This document shows positions 1 to 7,746 of a DNA stretch of 12,965 nt, piece by piece. Source of the DNA: an uncultured Selenomonas sp. (GTDB lineage: Bacteria; Bacillota; Negativicutes; Selenomonadales; Selenomonadaceae); assembly GCA_900552565.1 (NCBI GenBank), contig USAK01000043.1, positions 1 to 12,965 of the forward strand, written 5' to 3'. The notes beneath the pieces were generated by a model. It made no database searches. It worked only from the letters and a program-made list of their open reading frames with translations, and was not told where the DNA came from. The stretch's first letter is position 1. Every line of letters starts with the position of its first letter. The translations under genes were made by a program, and so were the position numbers.

Positions 1-558
1 CTGTATCGTATTGCGGCAGATGATATTCTTCGGTGGAACGAGCTCGATGCGCGGCAGCTGTGCCGCGCGCTGAAAAAGAGCCTCCGAGCTCGTGCCGATG
101 CCCGGTGCAATGACGCCGCCAAGAAAATCACCGTTGGCGGCGACGACATCAAACGTCGTCGCCGTGCCGATGTCGATGACAATCAGAGGTCCGCCGTACT
201 GCTCATGCGCACCGACGACATTGACGATGCGGTCAGCCCCAATGGCCCGCGGGTTTTCATAGTGAAGGCGTATCCCCGTCTTGATGCCGGGGCCGACGAT
301 GAGGGGGCGCAGATGAAAATAGCGCTCGCACATCTTGATGAACGGCACGACAAGCGGCGGCACGACCGACGAAATGATGATGGCATGAATATCCTTCATC
401 TCGATGCCCTGATACTGGAACAGGCTGTTGATGAGCATGCCGTACTCGTCCCCCGTCTTCTGGCGGTCCGTCGAGATGCGCCAGTGCTTGCCGAGCTCCC
501 TGCCCTCATACGTGCCCATGGCAATATTCGTATTGCCAATATCTAAAACTAATAACAA
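1..558 (-). CDS. coaX: Type III pantothenate kinase CoaX (N-terminal 186 residues; 3' end outside window)
   Basis: Phosphorylates pantothenate with ATP, the first step of coenzyme A synthesis in the cytoplasm. Type III enzymes belong to the ASKHA fold, need a monovalent cation and are typically not feedback-inhibited by CoA (family knowledge). The visible 186 residues show the first phosphate-binding motif DIGNTN (6-11), PGIKTG (90-95), GADR with the presumed catalytic Asp (107-110), the second nucleotide motif DIGTATT (129-135) and GGVIAPG (147-153). Family members have about 255-260 residues, so roughly 70 are missing past the window edge. The start is TTG at 558-556, with GGAGG at 566-570 spaced 7 nt; no ATG fits the conserved N-terminus. 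It follows birA after 18 nt and is probably co-transcribed with it. The frame is open to base 1. The identification is firm. Confidence 0.95.
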   Translation of the reverse strand, partial: MLLVLDIGNTNIAMGTYEGRELGKHWRISTDRQKTGDEYGMLINSLFQYQGIEMKDIHAIIISSVVPPLVVPFIKMCERYFHLRPLIVGPGIKTGIRLHYENPRAIGADRIVNVVGAHEQYGGPLIVIDIGTATTFDVVAANGDFLGGVIAPGIGTSSEALFQRAAQLPRIELVPPKNIICRNTIQ

Positions 559-576
559 ATGGAATCCTCCTGTAGT

Positions 577-1566
577 TCAGTGCTTTGCCTCATGATTTGG
601 ACGGATGGAGACGTCGCCGGCAAGAACGCGGCGGAGGCCTGTCTCCGTATCGACAAGCAGGGCTCCATCTTCATCAATATCCACGGCTCTGCCCGTAAAG
701 ACATCATTGCTGCGCACACCGATGACGCGCACTTCCTGCCCGAGCGTAATACTGTAGCGGCGCCATTCCGCAAAGACTTCGCCGAAGCCGTTTTTCTCCA
801 CCTTGCCGTAAAGGTCATCCATGGCTTCGAGTACCGCGCGGAAAAATGGCACGCGGGGAATCTTTTCCCCTTTCATAATGGCCAGAGACGAAGCTTTAGC
901 GCGGATGTCCTCAGGAAAGTCCTCTTCCGTCATGTTGACGTTGATGCCCGTGCCGATGATGACGTAGTGGATGCGTTCCATCTCGGCGCTCATTTCCGTC
1001 AGGATGCCCACGAGTTTCCTGCCTTCATAAAGGATATCATTTGGCCATTTAATCTGCGCTTTCAAGCCAAATTTTTCCATGGCCTGTGCCACAGCCACAG
1101 CCGAGAGCAGCGTGCACTTCGGTGCGTCCTGCGGCAGAAAGGATGGATGCAGGATGACAGAAAACCAGATGCCCTTGCCTCCCGGTGTATAAAACGGACG
1201 TTCCAGACGGCCGCGGCCGCTGACCTGTTCTTCCGCCACGACGACCGTGCCGTCGGGCACGCCCTTCTGGGCCAGTCGTTTGGCTTCAAGGTTCGTCGAG
1301 TCAATCGTCTCATAAAAATAAATTTTTTTGCCGATGCATTTTGTCTGCAGGCCATGCTGGATTTCTTCCGGCAGCAGCGCATCTGGCGCCGTCTGCAGGG
1401 AATAGCCACTGCGCGAGTGGCTGACAATATCATAGCCATCACGGCGCAGCTCCTGGATGTGCTTCCAGACCGCGGTGCGCGAAACGCCGAGGCGTTTGGC
1501 CATCTCTTCTCCAGAAATATACGAATCGCCTGCTTCGCGAAGCAGTGCTAAAATTTTCGAGCGCAA
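577..1566 (-). CDS. birA: Biotin--[acetyl-CoA-carboxylase] ligase BirA (group II, with HTH)
   Basis: Makes biotinyl-AMP and transfers biotin to the carrier lysine of carboxylases; the N-terminal winged helix-turn-helix normally makes it also the biotin repressor. Counted from the TTG start at 1566, the 329 residues hold the HTH (about 17-45, with SRTAVWKHI), the biotinyl-AMP loop SGRGR (116-120), KWPND (173-177), KLVGIL (184-189), GTGINVN and a C-terminal SH3-like cap (about 275-325). The longest open frame begins with GTG at 1635, but that lies inside the ftsH terminator hairpin, and the next ATG (1593) lacks a ribosome site. AGGAGG at 1575-1580 sits 8 nt before TTG 1566, and that start aligns with the N-terminus and length (about 325) of B. 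subtilis BirA. A -10 box lies just upstream, and coaX follows. Product is firm; the start is a well-supported inference. Confidence 0.94.
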   Translation of the reverse strand: MRSKILALLREAGDSYISGEEMAKRLGVSRTAVWKHIQELRRDGYDIVSHSRSGYSLQTAPDALLPEEIQHGLQTKCIGKKIYFYETIDSTNLEAKRLAQKGVPDGTVVVAEEQVSGRGRLERPFYTPGGKGIWFSVILHPSFLPQDAPKCTLLSAVAVAQAMEKFGLKAQIKWPNDILYEGRKLVGILTEMSAEMERIHYVIIGTGINVNMTEEDFPEDIRAKASSLAIMKGEKIPRVPFFRAVLEAMDDLYGKVEKNGFGEVFAEWRRYSITLGQEVRVIGVRSNDVFTGRAVDIDEDGALLVDTETGLRRVLAGDVSIRPNHEAKH

Positions 1567-1596
1567 CTGCGCCACCTCCTCATTTGACACCATTCC

Positions 1597-1602
1597 ATTA
1601 TA
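1597..1602 (-). promoter_or_regulatory. -10 element of a birA-coaX promoter
   Basis: The minus strand reads a perfect TATAAT at 1602-1597, between the ftsH terminator and the birA ribosome binding site. Transcription would begin near 1590 and give a leader of about two dozen bases before the proposed TTG start. No good -35 hexamer is present: the position 17 nt upstream is the T run of the ftsH terminator. The match to the -10 consensus and its placement after a terminator support a promoter, but it could be fortuitous. Confidence 0.55.
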
Positions 1603-1614
1603 CACCGTAGCAGG

Positions 1615-1656
1615 GTATAAAAAAAGCAGAAGCACCTCGCGGATGCCCCTGCTTTT
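1615..1656 (-). terminator. Intrinsic terminator after ftsH
   Basis: On the minus strand the arms 1656-1642 and 1636-1622 form a 15-bp stem with three G-U pairs, closing a 5-base loop (1641-1637). A run of seven U follows and overlaps the base of the stem (1625-1619). The three wobble pairs would be A-C mismatches in plus-strand RNA, so the hairpin is strongest in the ftsH transcript. It separates tilS-hpt-ftsH from birA-coaX. Confidence 0.88.
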
Positions 1657-1670
1657 CTATCATGAATTAA

Positions 1671-3668
1671 TTATTTATCGTAATGCGTGACATTGAACTT
1701 AGGCTCGGCTTCTTTTTCCTGCTCCTCGTCCGTCTCTGTCTCAGCCGCTTTTTCTTTTTGCGCAGCCGTTTCCGCATCATCTGTCTTGACCGGCGTCATC
1801 GCAGGCGTTCCGTCCTGCGGTTTGTCGTCTTCGTGTTTGTCGTCTTCATCCTCATCGTCCGTGATATGGCCGGTCGTCATGAGCTCTTCGAGCTGTTTAG
1901 CTGTCAGCGTCTCACGTTCCATGAGGGCCTGCGCGATGAGTTCGAGCTTGTCACGGTTCTCTGTGATGATTTTGCGGCAGGCCTCGTAGGCCTCTTCCAT
2001 GTACTTGCGGACTTCTTTATCAATCTCGCTGGCTACTTCTTCCGAGTAGTTGCGCTGATGGTTGAAGTCGCGGCCAAGGAAGACCTGATGATTCTGGCTC
2101 TCGCCGTAGGCAACAGGGCCTAAGACATCGCTCATGCCGTACTGCATGATCATGCTGCGTACGATGCGCGATGCCTGCTGAATATCCTGCGACGCACCTG
2201 TCGAGATTTCCTTGAGGACCACTTCTTCGGCCACGCGGCCGCCCATGGCCACCTTGAGGCGGTCGAGGAGCTCAGAACGTGTTGCGTAGTTGCGGTCTTC
2301 CTTCGGCAGCATCAGCGTGTAGCCGCCGGCGCGGCCGCGCGGAATAATCGTGACTTTATGGACAGGGTCGGCATGCTTGAGCATCATGCCGACGAGCGTA
2401 TGGCCGCCTTCGTGGTAAGCCGTCAAACGCTTCTCTTCATCGCTCATGACGTGCGACTTGCGCTCCGGGCCAGCGATGACGCGCTCGATGGCCTCTTCCA
2501 TCTCGGTCATGTAAATCTTGTGCTTGTTGCGGCGTGCAGCAAGCAGTGCAGCCTCGTTGACAAGGTTCGAAAGGTCTGCACCCGTAAAGCCCGGCGTGCG
2601 GCGGGCAATGATGTCGAGGTCGACATCATTGGCCATCGGTTTCCCCTTCGTATGAACCTTGAGGATGGCGAGACGGCCGCGAACATCCGGTTTATCGACG
2701 ACAATCTGGCGGTCGAAACGGCCCGGGCGCAGGAGTGCCGGGTCGAGGATATCCGGACGGTTCGTCGCGGCGATGATGATGATGCCCTCATTGGCAGCAA
2801 AACCATCCATCTCTACGAGCAGCTGGTTCAGCGTCTGCTCGCGTTCATCGTGGCCGCCGCCCACACCGGCACCGCGCTGACGGCCGACCGCATCGATTTC
2901 ATCGATGAAGACAATGCACGGCGCATTTTTCTTCGCCTGCTCAAAGAGGTCTCTGACACGCGAAGCACCGACACCGACGAACATCTCGACGAAGTCAGAA
3001 CCGGAAATCGAGAAGAACGGCACACCGGCCTCACCGGCAACGGCGCGTGCCAGCAGTGTCTTGCCTGTGCCCGGAGGGCCAAAGAGCAGCACGCCCTTCG
3101 GGATGCGGGCACCGAGTTCATTGAACTTTTTCGGATGCTTGAGGAACTCGACGACTTCCTCGAGTTCCTGCTTGGCTTCATCCGCGCCGGCGACATCGCG
3201 GAACGTGACTTTAATCTTATCCGCACCGCTCATGCGCGCACGGCTCTTGCCGAACGACATGACACGGCCGCCGCCGCCCTGCGTCTGCTGCATGATGAAG
3301 AACCAGACACCGATGAGCAGCAGGATGGGGATGACAGACGAGAACATCTGTGACCACCAAGGCGGCTCCGGCGGATTCTCTGCAGCGATATCAATGCCCT
3401 TTGCTGTGAGCTTCTGATAAAGATCCGGGTCATTATTCGGGGCATCCGGCGTGATGGTCGTGAATTCCGTACCATCGGACAGCGTGCCGTGGATGGTATT
3501 CTGGATGATGACGACCTTAGATACCTCACCTTTATCTACCTGCTGCAGGAACTGGGTGTACTCCACTTCCTGACGGTTCGTATTCTTCGTCGAGAAATAA
3601 TCGATGATGGAAATCGCAACCAGGATAATGAGCAGATAGAACCCTACATTGCGTAGAAACTTATTCAA
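1671..3668 (-). CDS. ftsH: ATP-dependent zinc metalloprotease FtsH
   Basis: Membrane-anchored AAA+ protease that extracts and degrades damaged or unassembled membrane proteins and short-lived regulators. The 665 residues follow the family order: first membrane helix (about 6-27), an external domain (28-104), second helix (about 109-127), then the AAA module with Walker A GPPGTGKT (197-204), pore loop FVG (230-232), Walker B FIDEID (254-259) and the arginine fingers of the second region of homology (R317, R320). The peptidase domain has the zinc site HEGGH (419-423) and the third ligand D495. Residues 604-665 are a highly acidic, low-complexity tail. The start is TTG at 3668-3666, with AGGAGG 8 nt upstream. 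It lies 50 nt behind hpt with no terminator between, so it is probably in a tilS-hpt-ftsH operon, as in B. subtilis. All key residues are intact. Confidence 0.98.
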   Translation of the reverse strand: MNKFLRNVGFYLLIILVAISIIDYFSTKNTNRQEVEYTQFLQQVDKGEVSKVVIIQNTIHGTLSDGTEFTTITPDAPNNDPDLYQKLTAKGIDIAAENPPEPPWWSQMFSSVIPILLLIGVWFFIMQQTQGGGGRVMSFGKSRARMSGADKIKVTFRDVAGADEAKQELEEVVEFLKHPKKFNELGARIPKGVLLFGPPGTGKTLLARAVAGEAGVPFFSISGSDFVEMFVGVGASRVRDLFEQAKKNAPCIVFIDEIDAVGRQRGAGVGGGHDEREQTLNQLLVEMDGFAANEGIIIIAATNRPDILDPALLRPGRFDRQIVVDKPDVRGRLAILKVHTKGKPMANDVDLDIIARRTPGFTGADLSNLVNEAALLAARRNKHKIYMTEMEEAIERVIAGPERKSHVMSDEEKRLTAYHEGGHTLVGMMLKHADPVHKVTIIPRGRAGGYTLMLPKEDRNYATRSELLDRLKVAMGGRVAEEVVLKEISTGASQDIQQASRIVRSMIMQYGMSDVLGPVAYGESQNHQVFLGRDFNHQRNYSEEVASEIDKEVRKYMEEAYEACRKIITENRDKLELIAQALMERETLTAKQLEELMTTGHITDDEDEDDKHEDDKPQDGTPAMTPVKTDDAETAAQKEKAAETETDEEQEKEAEPKFNVTHYDK

Positions 3669-3718
3669 TCCCTTGTCCTCCTTTGTCTCAGAGCTTTTGC
3701 CCCAGGAGCAGATGGCCC

Positions 3719-4273
3719 TTATTCGTAGATTTCAGGCTTGAGCACACCGATGTACGGCAGATTGCGGTATTTCTCTGCATAATCGAGGCCATAGCCCACG
3801 AGGAATTCGTCCGGCACCGTGTAACCGCAGTAGTCAATGTTGACATCGACCGTGCGGCGCGACGGCTTGGAGAGAAGCGCACAAAGCTTGACACTTTTCG
3901 GTTTGCGCTCGCGGAAATATTTGAGCAGATAATTCATCGTCGTGCCCGAATCGATGATATCTTCGATGACAATCAGGTGTTTTCCTTCAATATCATAGTC
4001 AAGGTCCTTGAGAATCTTAACCGTACCGCTCGTCTCCGTGCCATTGCCATAGCTCGAAGCAATCATGAAATCAAAATTCACGGGCAGGTTGATGCTGCGC
4101 ACGAGGTCCGTATAGAAGACGACAGCGCCCTTGAGGATGCCCACGCAGTAAATCGTCTCTTTTGCATCTTTATAGTCTTCCGTAATCTGCGCGCCGAGCT
4201 CAGCTACGCGTTTTTTGAGTTCCGCTTCCGAGAATACGACATTCTCGATGTCATCCTTCATCTCTCTGGTCAT
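3719..4273 (-). CDS. hpt: Hypoxanthine(-guanine) phosphoribosyltransferase
   Basis: Purine salvage enzyme that joins hypoxanthine or guanine to PRPP, giving IMP or GMP in the cytoplasm. The 184 residues match the usual bacterial length (about 180). Visible are the SSYG loop (73-76), the PRPP-binding signature [11 protein letters not shown] (102-112), the purine-contacting lysine in LLSKPSRR (K136) and the C-terminal segment [11 protein letters not shown] (155-165). The ATG at 4273 overlaps the tilS stop codon as ATGA, which implies translational coupling; GAGG lies about 7 nt upstream inside tilS. The gene is followed by ftsH. The order tilS-hpt-ftsH is conserved in Firmicutes, and in B. subtilis the TilS and HprT proteins have been reported to affect ftsH transcription; whether that holds here is unknown. 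Family assignment is firm; the preference between hypoxanthine and guanine cannot be read from the sequence. Confidence 0.96.
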   Translation of the reverse strand: MTREMKDDIENVVFSEAELKKRVAELGAQITEDYKDAKETIYCVGILKGAVVFYTDLVRSINLPVNFDFMIASSYGNGTETSGTVKILKDLDYDIEGKHLIVIEDIIDSGTTMNYLLKYFRERKPKSVKLCALLSKPSRRTVDVNIDYCGYTVPDEFLVGYGLDYAEKYRNLPYIGVLKPEIYE

Positions 4274-5667
4274 GTTGTTTCCTCTTTTCTTTGTATGTGG
4301 AAATATAGGATATTCTTTGTATCTTCAGTGACAGGGCACCGGCGGCTGCGCCTTTTTCCCACGAGCCAAAGGACTTCACTGCCATGCGCCAGCATGAGCA
4401 GGCTGTCCCTCTCCCCGCGCGGTACCTTGTCATCAATCAGGATTTGCTTTATTTTCTTATGTCCGGCTGGAAGTTCCATGAAATCTCCCGCACGTCGTGT
4501 GCGAAAGTACAAGGGACTGTTCCCGAAGCGGTCATAATCCAGATAATATTCGCTGGCCTTTGTCTTTGCCGGCCTCTGCTGCAGGATTTCCGCATGAATG
4601 ACATACGGCCCCCACTCAGTACTGCCTGGGATACAGGCCTTGACTTCGCGGCTAGCGTCCATGACTCTGTCCACCTGCTCCTGTCCGCGTTTCTGCATGA
4701 TGAGCATTCCATAGGTAAAGGAAGCCGTGATGCCCTGCGGGAGTTTCAGGCTTTTCCCCGTCTGCGGACCATTGGCAGCCATGAGGCGCAGCTTCTCGAC
4801 GTGCGTGAAGCCAAGGTCATGGGGGCTACCTGCTGTCTCGCGGAACAGCCGGCGCAGGGCACGGCGCTGCAGGGCAGGATGCTGCCGGCAGAACGAAACG
4901 AGCCTGAGCCCGTTTTTCCCGTGCTGCTGCGCAAACATATACGGCCAAAGTGCTGCGAGCTGCTGCTCGAGACAGTCGCTGTCCACGCGTGCCAGCTCAG
5001 CGAGCTGGCAGAGTGAGCGCGAAATCTCGGGATTCTGCCGGCGAAGATACGGCAGAACCTCAAGCCGCAGCAGATTGCGCGTGCAGTCGGGGCTGTCATT
5101 CGTCGCATCGTGGCGCGGCTGCAGGCCCCTTGCCTGACAGTATACCTCAATCCTTTGCCGCGGGGCAAAGAGCAGCGGCCGGATATGACGGCCGCTGCGC
5201 GGCAGCATGGCCGTGAGTCCGTCAAGTCCCGTGCCGCGCAGGATGCGCATGAGCACGGTCTCAGCCTGGTCGTCGGCATGATGTGCCGTCGCCAACACAT
5301 CGGCGCCAACGCGCTGAAGCGTCCGCCAGAGAAAATCATAGCGGAGCCCGCGCGCTGCAAGTTCCAGCGACTGCCCGCGTCTTGCGGCTTCTTCGGGCAC
5401 CGAAGCCCGTCCGAGGAAACAGGGAATGCCCCTTTTCCTGCAAAAGTCAGCCACAAAAGACGCATCTTCTGCCGCGGCCGCACCGCGGATGCCATGGTCA
5501 AAATGTGCCACGGTCAAGACAAGCTGAAACTTTTGACGAAGCTCCATGAGGATATCGAGAAGGGCCAGCGAATCGGGCCCGCCCGAGCAGGCCACGAGCA
5601 CGTGCATGCCCTTTTGCAGGAGTCCCTGCGTCTTGGCGTACTGCGCCGTATCTTCTATCAACCCCAT
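4270..5667 (-). CDS. tilS: tRNA(Ile)-lysidine synthase TilS
   Basis: Modifies the wobble cytidine of the CAU-anticodon isoleucine tRNA to lysidine using ATP and lysine, which switches the tRNA from reading AUG to AUA. The 465 residues carry the N-type ATP pyrophosphatase loop SGGPDS (28-33), HFDHGIRG (55-62), HHADDQAET (129-137) and the DATNDSPDCTRN segment (188-199), followed by the TilS linker and the C-terminal substrate-binding domain (about 385-460). Length is close to B. subtilis TilS (about 470). The ATG at 5667 has GAGGG 8 nt upstream. The 92-nt gap before it holds a terminator for the S1 gene. A weak promoter-like pair (TCGACA, 16 nt, TATGAC) overlaps that hairpin on the minus strand, so the operon promoter is not settled. 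The stop overlaps hpt as ATGA. Confidence 0.97.
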   Translation of the reverse strand: MGLIEDTAQYAKTQGLLQKGMHVLVACSGGPDSLALLDILMELRQKFQLVLTVAHFDHGIRGAAAAEDASFVADFCRKRGIPCFLGRASVPEEAARRGQSLELAARGLRYDFLWRTLQRVGADVLATAHHADDQAETVLMRILRGTGLDGLTAMLPRSGRHIRPLLFAPRQRIEVYCQARGLQPRHDATNDSPDCTRNLLRLEVLPYLRRQNPEISRSLCQLAELARVDSDCLEQQLAALWPYMFAQQHGKNGLRLVSFCRQHPALQRRALRRLFRETAGSPHDLGFTHVEKLRLMAANGPQTGKSLKLPQGITASFTYGMLIMQKRGQEQVDRVMDASREVKACIPGSTEWGPYVIHAEILQQRPAKTKASEYYLDYDRFGNSPLYFRTRRAGDFMELPAGHKKIKQILIDDKVPRGERDSLLMLAHGSEVLWLVGKRRSRRCPVTEDTKNILYFHIQRKEETT

Positions 5668-5710
5668 GCACTCATCCCTCTTTACCTCTGCTCAGCTTCG
5701 CATAAAGTCA

Positions 5711-5744
5711 TAAAGAACAAAAGCACCCTGTCGAAAGAGTGCTT
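5711..5744 (-). terminator. Intrinsic terminator after the S1-domain gene
   Basis: On the minus strand AAGCACTCT (5744-5736) pairs with AGGGTGCTT (5729-5721), giving a 9-bp stem with one G-U pair and a 6-base loop. A T-rich tail TTGTTCTTTA (5720-5711) follows. The tail is imperfect, so some read-through into tilS is likely. Confidence 0.72.
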
Positions 5745-5759
5745 GTATCATTCAGATGG

Positions 5760-6218
5760 TCAGTCCGAGCGGCGCGATCCGCGTCCTCCGCGTTTCGAGT
5801 CCGTCTTACGGCGCAGGTCCGTCAGCCGCTCATCACTGTCTTTGAGAAACTTCGAGAGCTTATCCTCAAACGACGCTGTGGAATTGTTATAGCGGCCGGA
5901 ACGGCGGAAATCCCGGTGCCCGCGGCTCTGCCGCTGCGGACGGAAGGAAGAATTTCCTGCTGGAGCCTGAGCTTCCGGCTTTTTCTCCTGAAGCTGCTTG
6001 ATGGAAAGGGCAATCTTGCCGCGATCATCGATGCTCAATACCTTAACTTTCACCTTGTCTTTTTCGGAGAGGAAATCGTGGACATCCTTGACATAGACAT
6101 CCGCTACCTCAGAGATATGGATGAGACCGGTCTTGCCCTCCGGCAGTTCTACGAAAGCACCAAAATTCGTGATGCCTGTGACAACTCCCTCAACTACATT
6201 GCCAACTTCAATGGACAA
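5760..6218 (-). CDS. S1 RNA-binding domain protein, YabR / general stress protein 13 type
   Basis: A single S1 (OB-fold) RNA-binding domain occupies residues about 5-74, with the typical pattern GxVVxGxVTGITNFGAFVEL and GLIHISEVAD. The remaining half is a low-complexity, strongly basic tail (about 78-152) with RG, RR and SRG clusters around one short predicted amphipathic segment (FEDKLSKFLKDSDERL, 117-132). Homologues next to divIC in Firmicutes (YabR, about 130 residues) are thought to associate with ribosomes or RNA, but their precise role is not established; here the tail is somewhat longer. The start is TTG at 6218-6216, with AAGGAGG 10 nt upstream. A near-consensus promoter sits just before it and a terminator just after, so it is probably a single-gene unit. 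Domain call is firm; function is open. Confidence 0.88.
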   Translation of the reverse strand: MSIEVGNVVEGVVTGITNFGAFVELPEGKTGLIHISEVADVYVKDVHDFLSEKDKVKVKVLSIDDRGKIALSIKQLQEKKPEAQAPAGNSSFRPQRQSRGHRDFRRSGRYNNSTASFEDKLSKFLKDSDERLTDLRRKTDSKRGGRGSRRSD

Positions 6219-6261
6219 ATTAATTCTTCCTCCTTAAAACGTGATGGAAAATACACGCTTT

Positions 6262-6291
6262 ATTATAACCTTGCGCGGCAAAGAGTGTCAA
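6262..6291 (-). promoter_or_regulatory. Sigma-A/sigma-70 promoter of the S1-domain gene
   Basis: The minus strand reads TTGACA at 6291-6286 and TATAAT at 6267-6262, both perfect hexamers, separated by 18 nt. Transcription would start near 6255 and leave a leader of about 37 nt before the TTG start at 6218. The element lies in the only sizeable gap between divIC and the S1 gene. It is the strongest promoter match in the window. Confidence 0.85.
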
Positions 6292-6310
6292 GGAAAGAAC
6301 GTGATTTCAC

Positions 6311-6616
6311 TCAGCGCGCCCCCACAGATTTTCCCGAGCTGTACGGCAGCTCCCCCTTGCGCGTCATGCCGAGTTCTTCGCGGGCAATCTTTTCGATATA
6401 ATCAAGGCGGTTGAGGTCATCTTTTTCCTTGACGAGCTTCTCATGTTCCGCTTTGGCCGTGGCCAGACGCTCTTCGGCAGCAGCCTGGTCAACACTGACC
6501 TGGTTGAGATATACCTGCTGCTTGACGAGGATCACGGCAAAATAGCCGATGATAACGACCATCAGGATGGTAAACCAGTTGATGATGCCCCTGCTGTGCC
6601 TTCTCTTCACTTTCAT
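6311..6616 (-). CDS. divIC: Septum formation initiator DivIC/FtsB family
   Basis: Small bitopic membrane protein of the divisome; DivIC/FtsB proteins form a coiled-coil complex with FtsL and DivIB/FtsQ that helps activate septal wall synthesis. The 101 residues show a short basic cytoplasmic N-terminus (MKVKRRHSRG), one membrane helix (about 13-32), an external coiled coil (about 38-72) and the family signature YIEKIAREELGMTRKGE (73-89). The ATG at 6616 overlaps the stop of the upstream glycosyltransferase as ATGA, so translation is probably coupled. Position two genes before tilS, next to a YabR-type gene, matches the B. subtilis order. Low sequence conservation is normal in this family, but signature, size and position agree. 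Confidence 0.92.
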   Translation of the reverse strand: MKVKRRHSRGIINWFTILMVVIIGYFAVILVKQQVYLNQVSVDQAAAEERLATAKAEHEKLVKEKDDLNRLDYIEKIAREELGMTRKGELPYSSGKSVGAR

Positions 6617-7746
6617 GAAATCATCTCCCCTTCTTCCAGCAGTTTCCTAAGGTCTTCCGCGATTTCTGACGCAGCCAGCGGTTTCGCGCAGGTGCGCGCT
6701 GCTTTACTCATTTTCTGCAGGGCATCGCCGTGCAGCAGATTCTTGACCGCCCGCGCGAGGTCTTCACGCGGATGCAGCCAGACGGCGGCCCCATGGCGCG
6801 TCGCATAAATAGCATTTTCCGTCTCCGGCCCGGGTATCGGGTCGTGGAGCAGCATTGGCAGTCCCAAAACAAAAGCCTCGCTTATCGTCAAAGCTCCGGG
6901 CTTTGTAATCAGGAGGTCTGCCGCCCGCATGAGGAAATGCACCTGGTCGGTGTATCCCCAGACGAGTACCTGATGATGTGAGACGGCCCCCATTTCCTGC
7001 ACACGCCCTTTGAGACGTTCATTGCGGCCGGCCACGACGAGGAGGGTCAGCCTTTTCTCGATGCGTTCGAGGTCCTTAAGATTCGCCTCGATACCGCCCA
7101 GGCCCAGGCCGCCGCCCATCAAGAGCACCGCGGGCTGCCCCTCAGGGATGGCCAGCGCACGGCGCACGCCCTGCTTATCCTGCATTTCCTGCAGCACACT
7201 GGCCACGGGGATGCCGGGCACCATGAGCGTATCGACCGCAAAACCATGGCCAATCATCCCCATGCGCATCTCCTCCGTCGCCATATAGTAGCGGTCTACC
7301 GCCGGATACAGCCAAATCTGGTGCAGGGAATAATCCGTCATGACTGCCGCAAGATGGTAGTTTTCCTTATGACGCCGCTTCAAAAGCGACGCCGCCCCCT
7401 CGGGAAACGGATGCGTGCAGAGCACAAGGTCCGGCTCGCAGCGGCGCACGAGTTTTTTCATGGCCGGCATCATAACATAGGCAAAGGCATTCTGTACGAG
7501 CGTGCCGCCTGATGAACCGCCAGATAATTTATAGAAAACATCGTAGAGATTCGGCACAAAGGCCAGCATGACAAGATAGAATTTCTTCATGAACCAGTGA
7601 ATGCGTGAGATGCGCGAATCCATGAAGTCGACCGTCGTGATTTCGGCGTCCGGCAAAAGCCGGCGCAGCTCAATCTCGATGGCCTCCGCAGCCTTGATGT
7701 GCCCAGAGCCGATGGACGCGGTCAGGATAAGGATTTTCTTCATCAA
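6613..7746 (-). CDS. UgtP/MGDG-synthase-like glycosyltransferase (GT28 family)
   Basis: Resembles the processive diacylglycerol glycosyltransferases (UgtP/YpfP, plant MGDG synthase), peripheral membrane enzymes that build glycolipids; the related fold is also found in MurG. Numbered from the ATG at 7743, residues 4-15 give ILILTASIGSGH, a glycine-rich acceptor-side loop. An MGDG_synth-type domain runs to about 175 (THPFPEGAASL, TDYSLHQIW), and a GT28-like C-terminal domain follows (MGGGLGLGG 209-217; sugar-nucleotide region KPGALTISEA 281-290 and DPIPGPETEN 301-310). No transmembrane segment is evident. The stop of the SDR gene overlaps the start: TTG at 7746 has GGAGGG at 8 nt spacing and is used here, but ATG at 7743 is equally possible. 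The end overlaps divIC as ATGA. Fold family is firm; acceptor and sugar donor are not known. Confidence 0.85.
   Translation of the reverse strand: MMKKILILTASIGSGHIKAAEAIEIELRRLLPDAEITTVDFMDSRISRIHWFMKKFYLVMLAFVPNLYDVFYKLSGGSSGGTLVQNAFAYVMMPAMKKLVRRCEPDLVLCTHPFPEGAASLLKRRHKENYHLAAVMTDYSLHQIWLYPAVDRYYMATEEMRMGMIGHGFAVDTLMVPGIPVASVLQEMQDKQGVRRALAIPEGQPAVLLMGGGLGLGGIEANLKDLERIEKRLTLLVVAGRNERLKGRVQEMGAVSHHQVLVWGYTDQVHFLMRAADLLITKPGALTISEAFVLGLPMLLHDPIPGPETENAIYATRHGAAVWLHPREDLARAVKNLLHGDALQKMSKAARTCAKPLAASEIAEDLRKLLEEGEMIS

Noticed and set aside
559..3353. Plus-strand open frames of about 330 codons opposite birA and ftsH
   Set aside because: They mirror conserved enzymes on the other strand and encode compositionally odd products with no family resemblance.
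4270..4436. Short minus-strand frame upstream of hpt (4251-4436) as a small gene
   Set aside because: It overlaps the C-terminal coding region of tilS in another frame and has no ribosome site or family likeness.
5690..5740. Possible tilS promoter (TCGACA, 16 nt, TATGAC) overlapping the S1-gene terminator
   Set aside because: The -10 match is weak and the region is already explained by the hairpin; not strong enough to list as a feature.
6301..6315. Small hairpin GTGA-AA-TCAC after the divIC stop as a terminator
   Set aside because: The stem is only 4 bp and lacks a proper T run.
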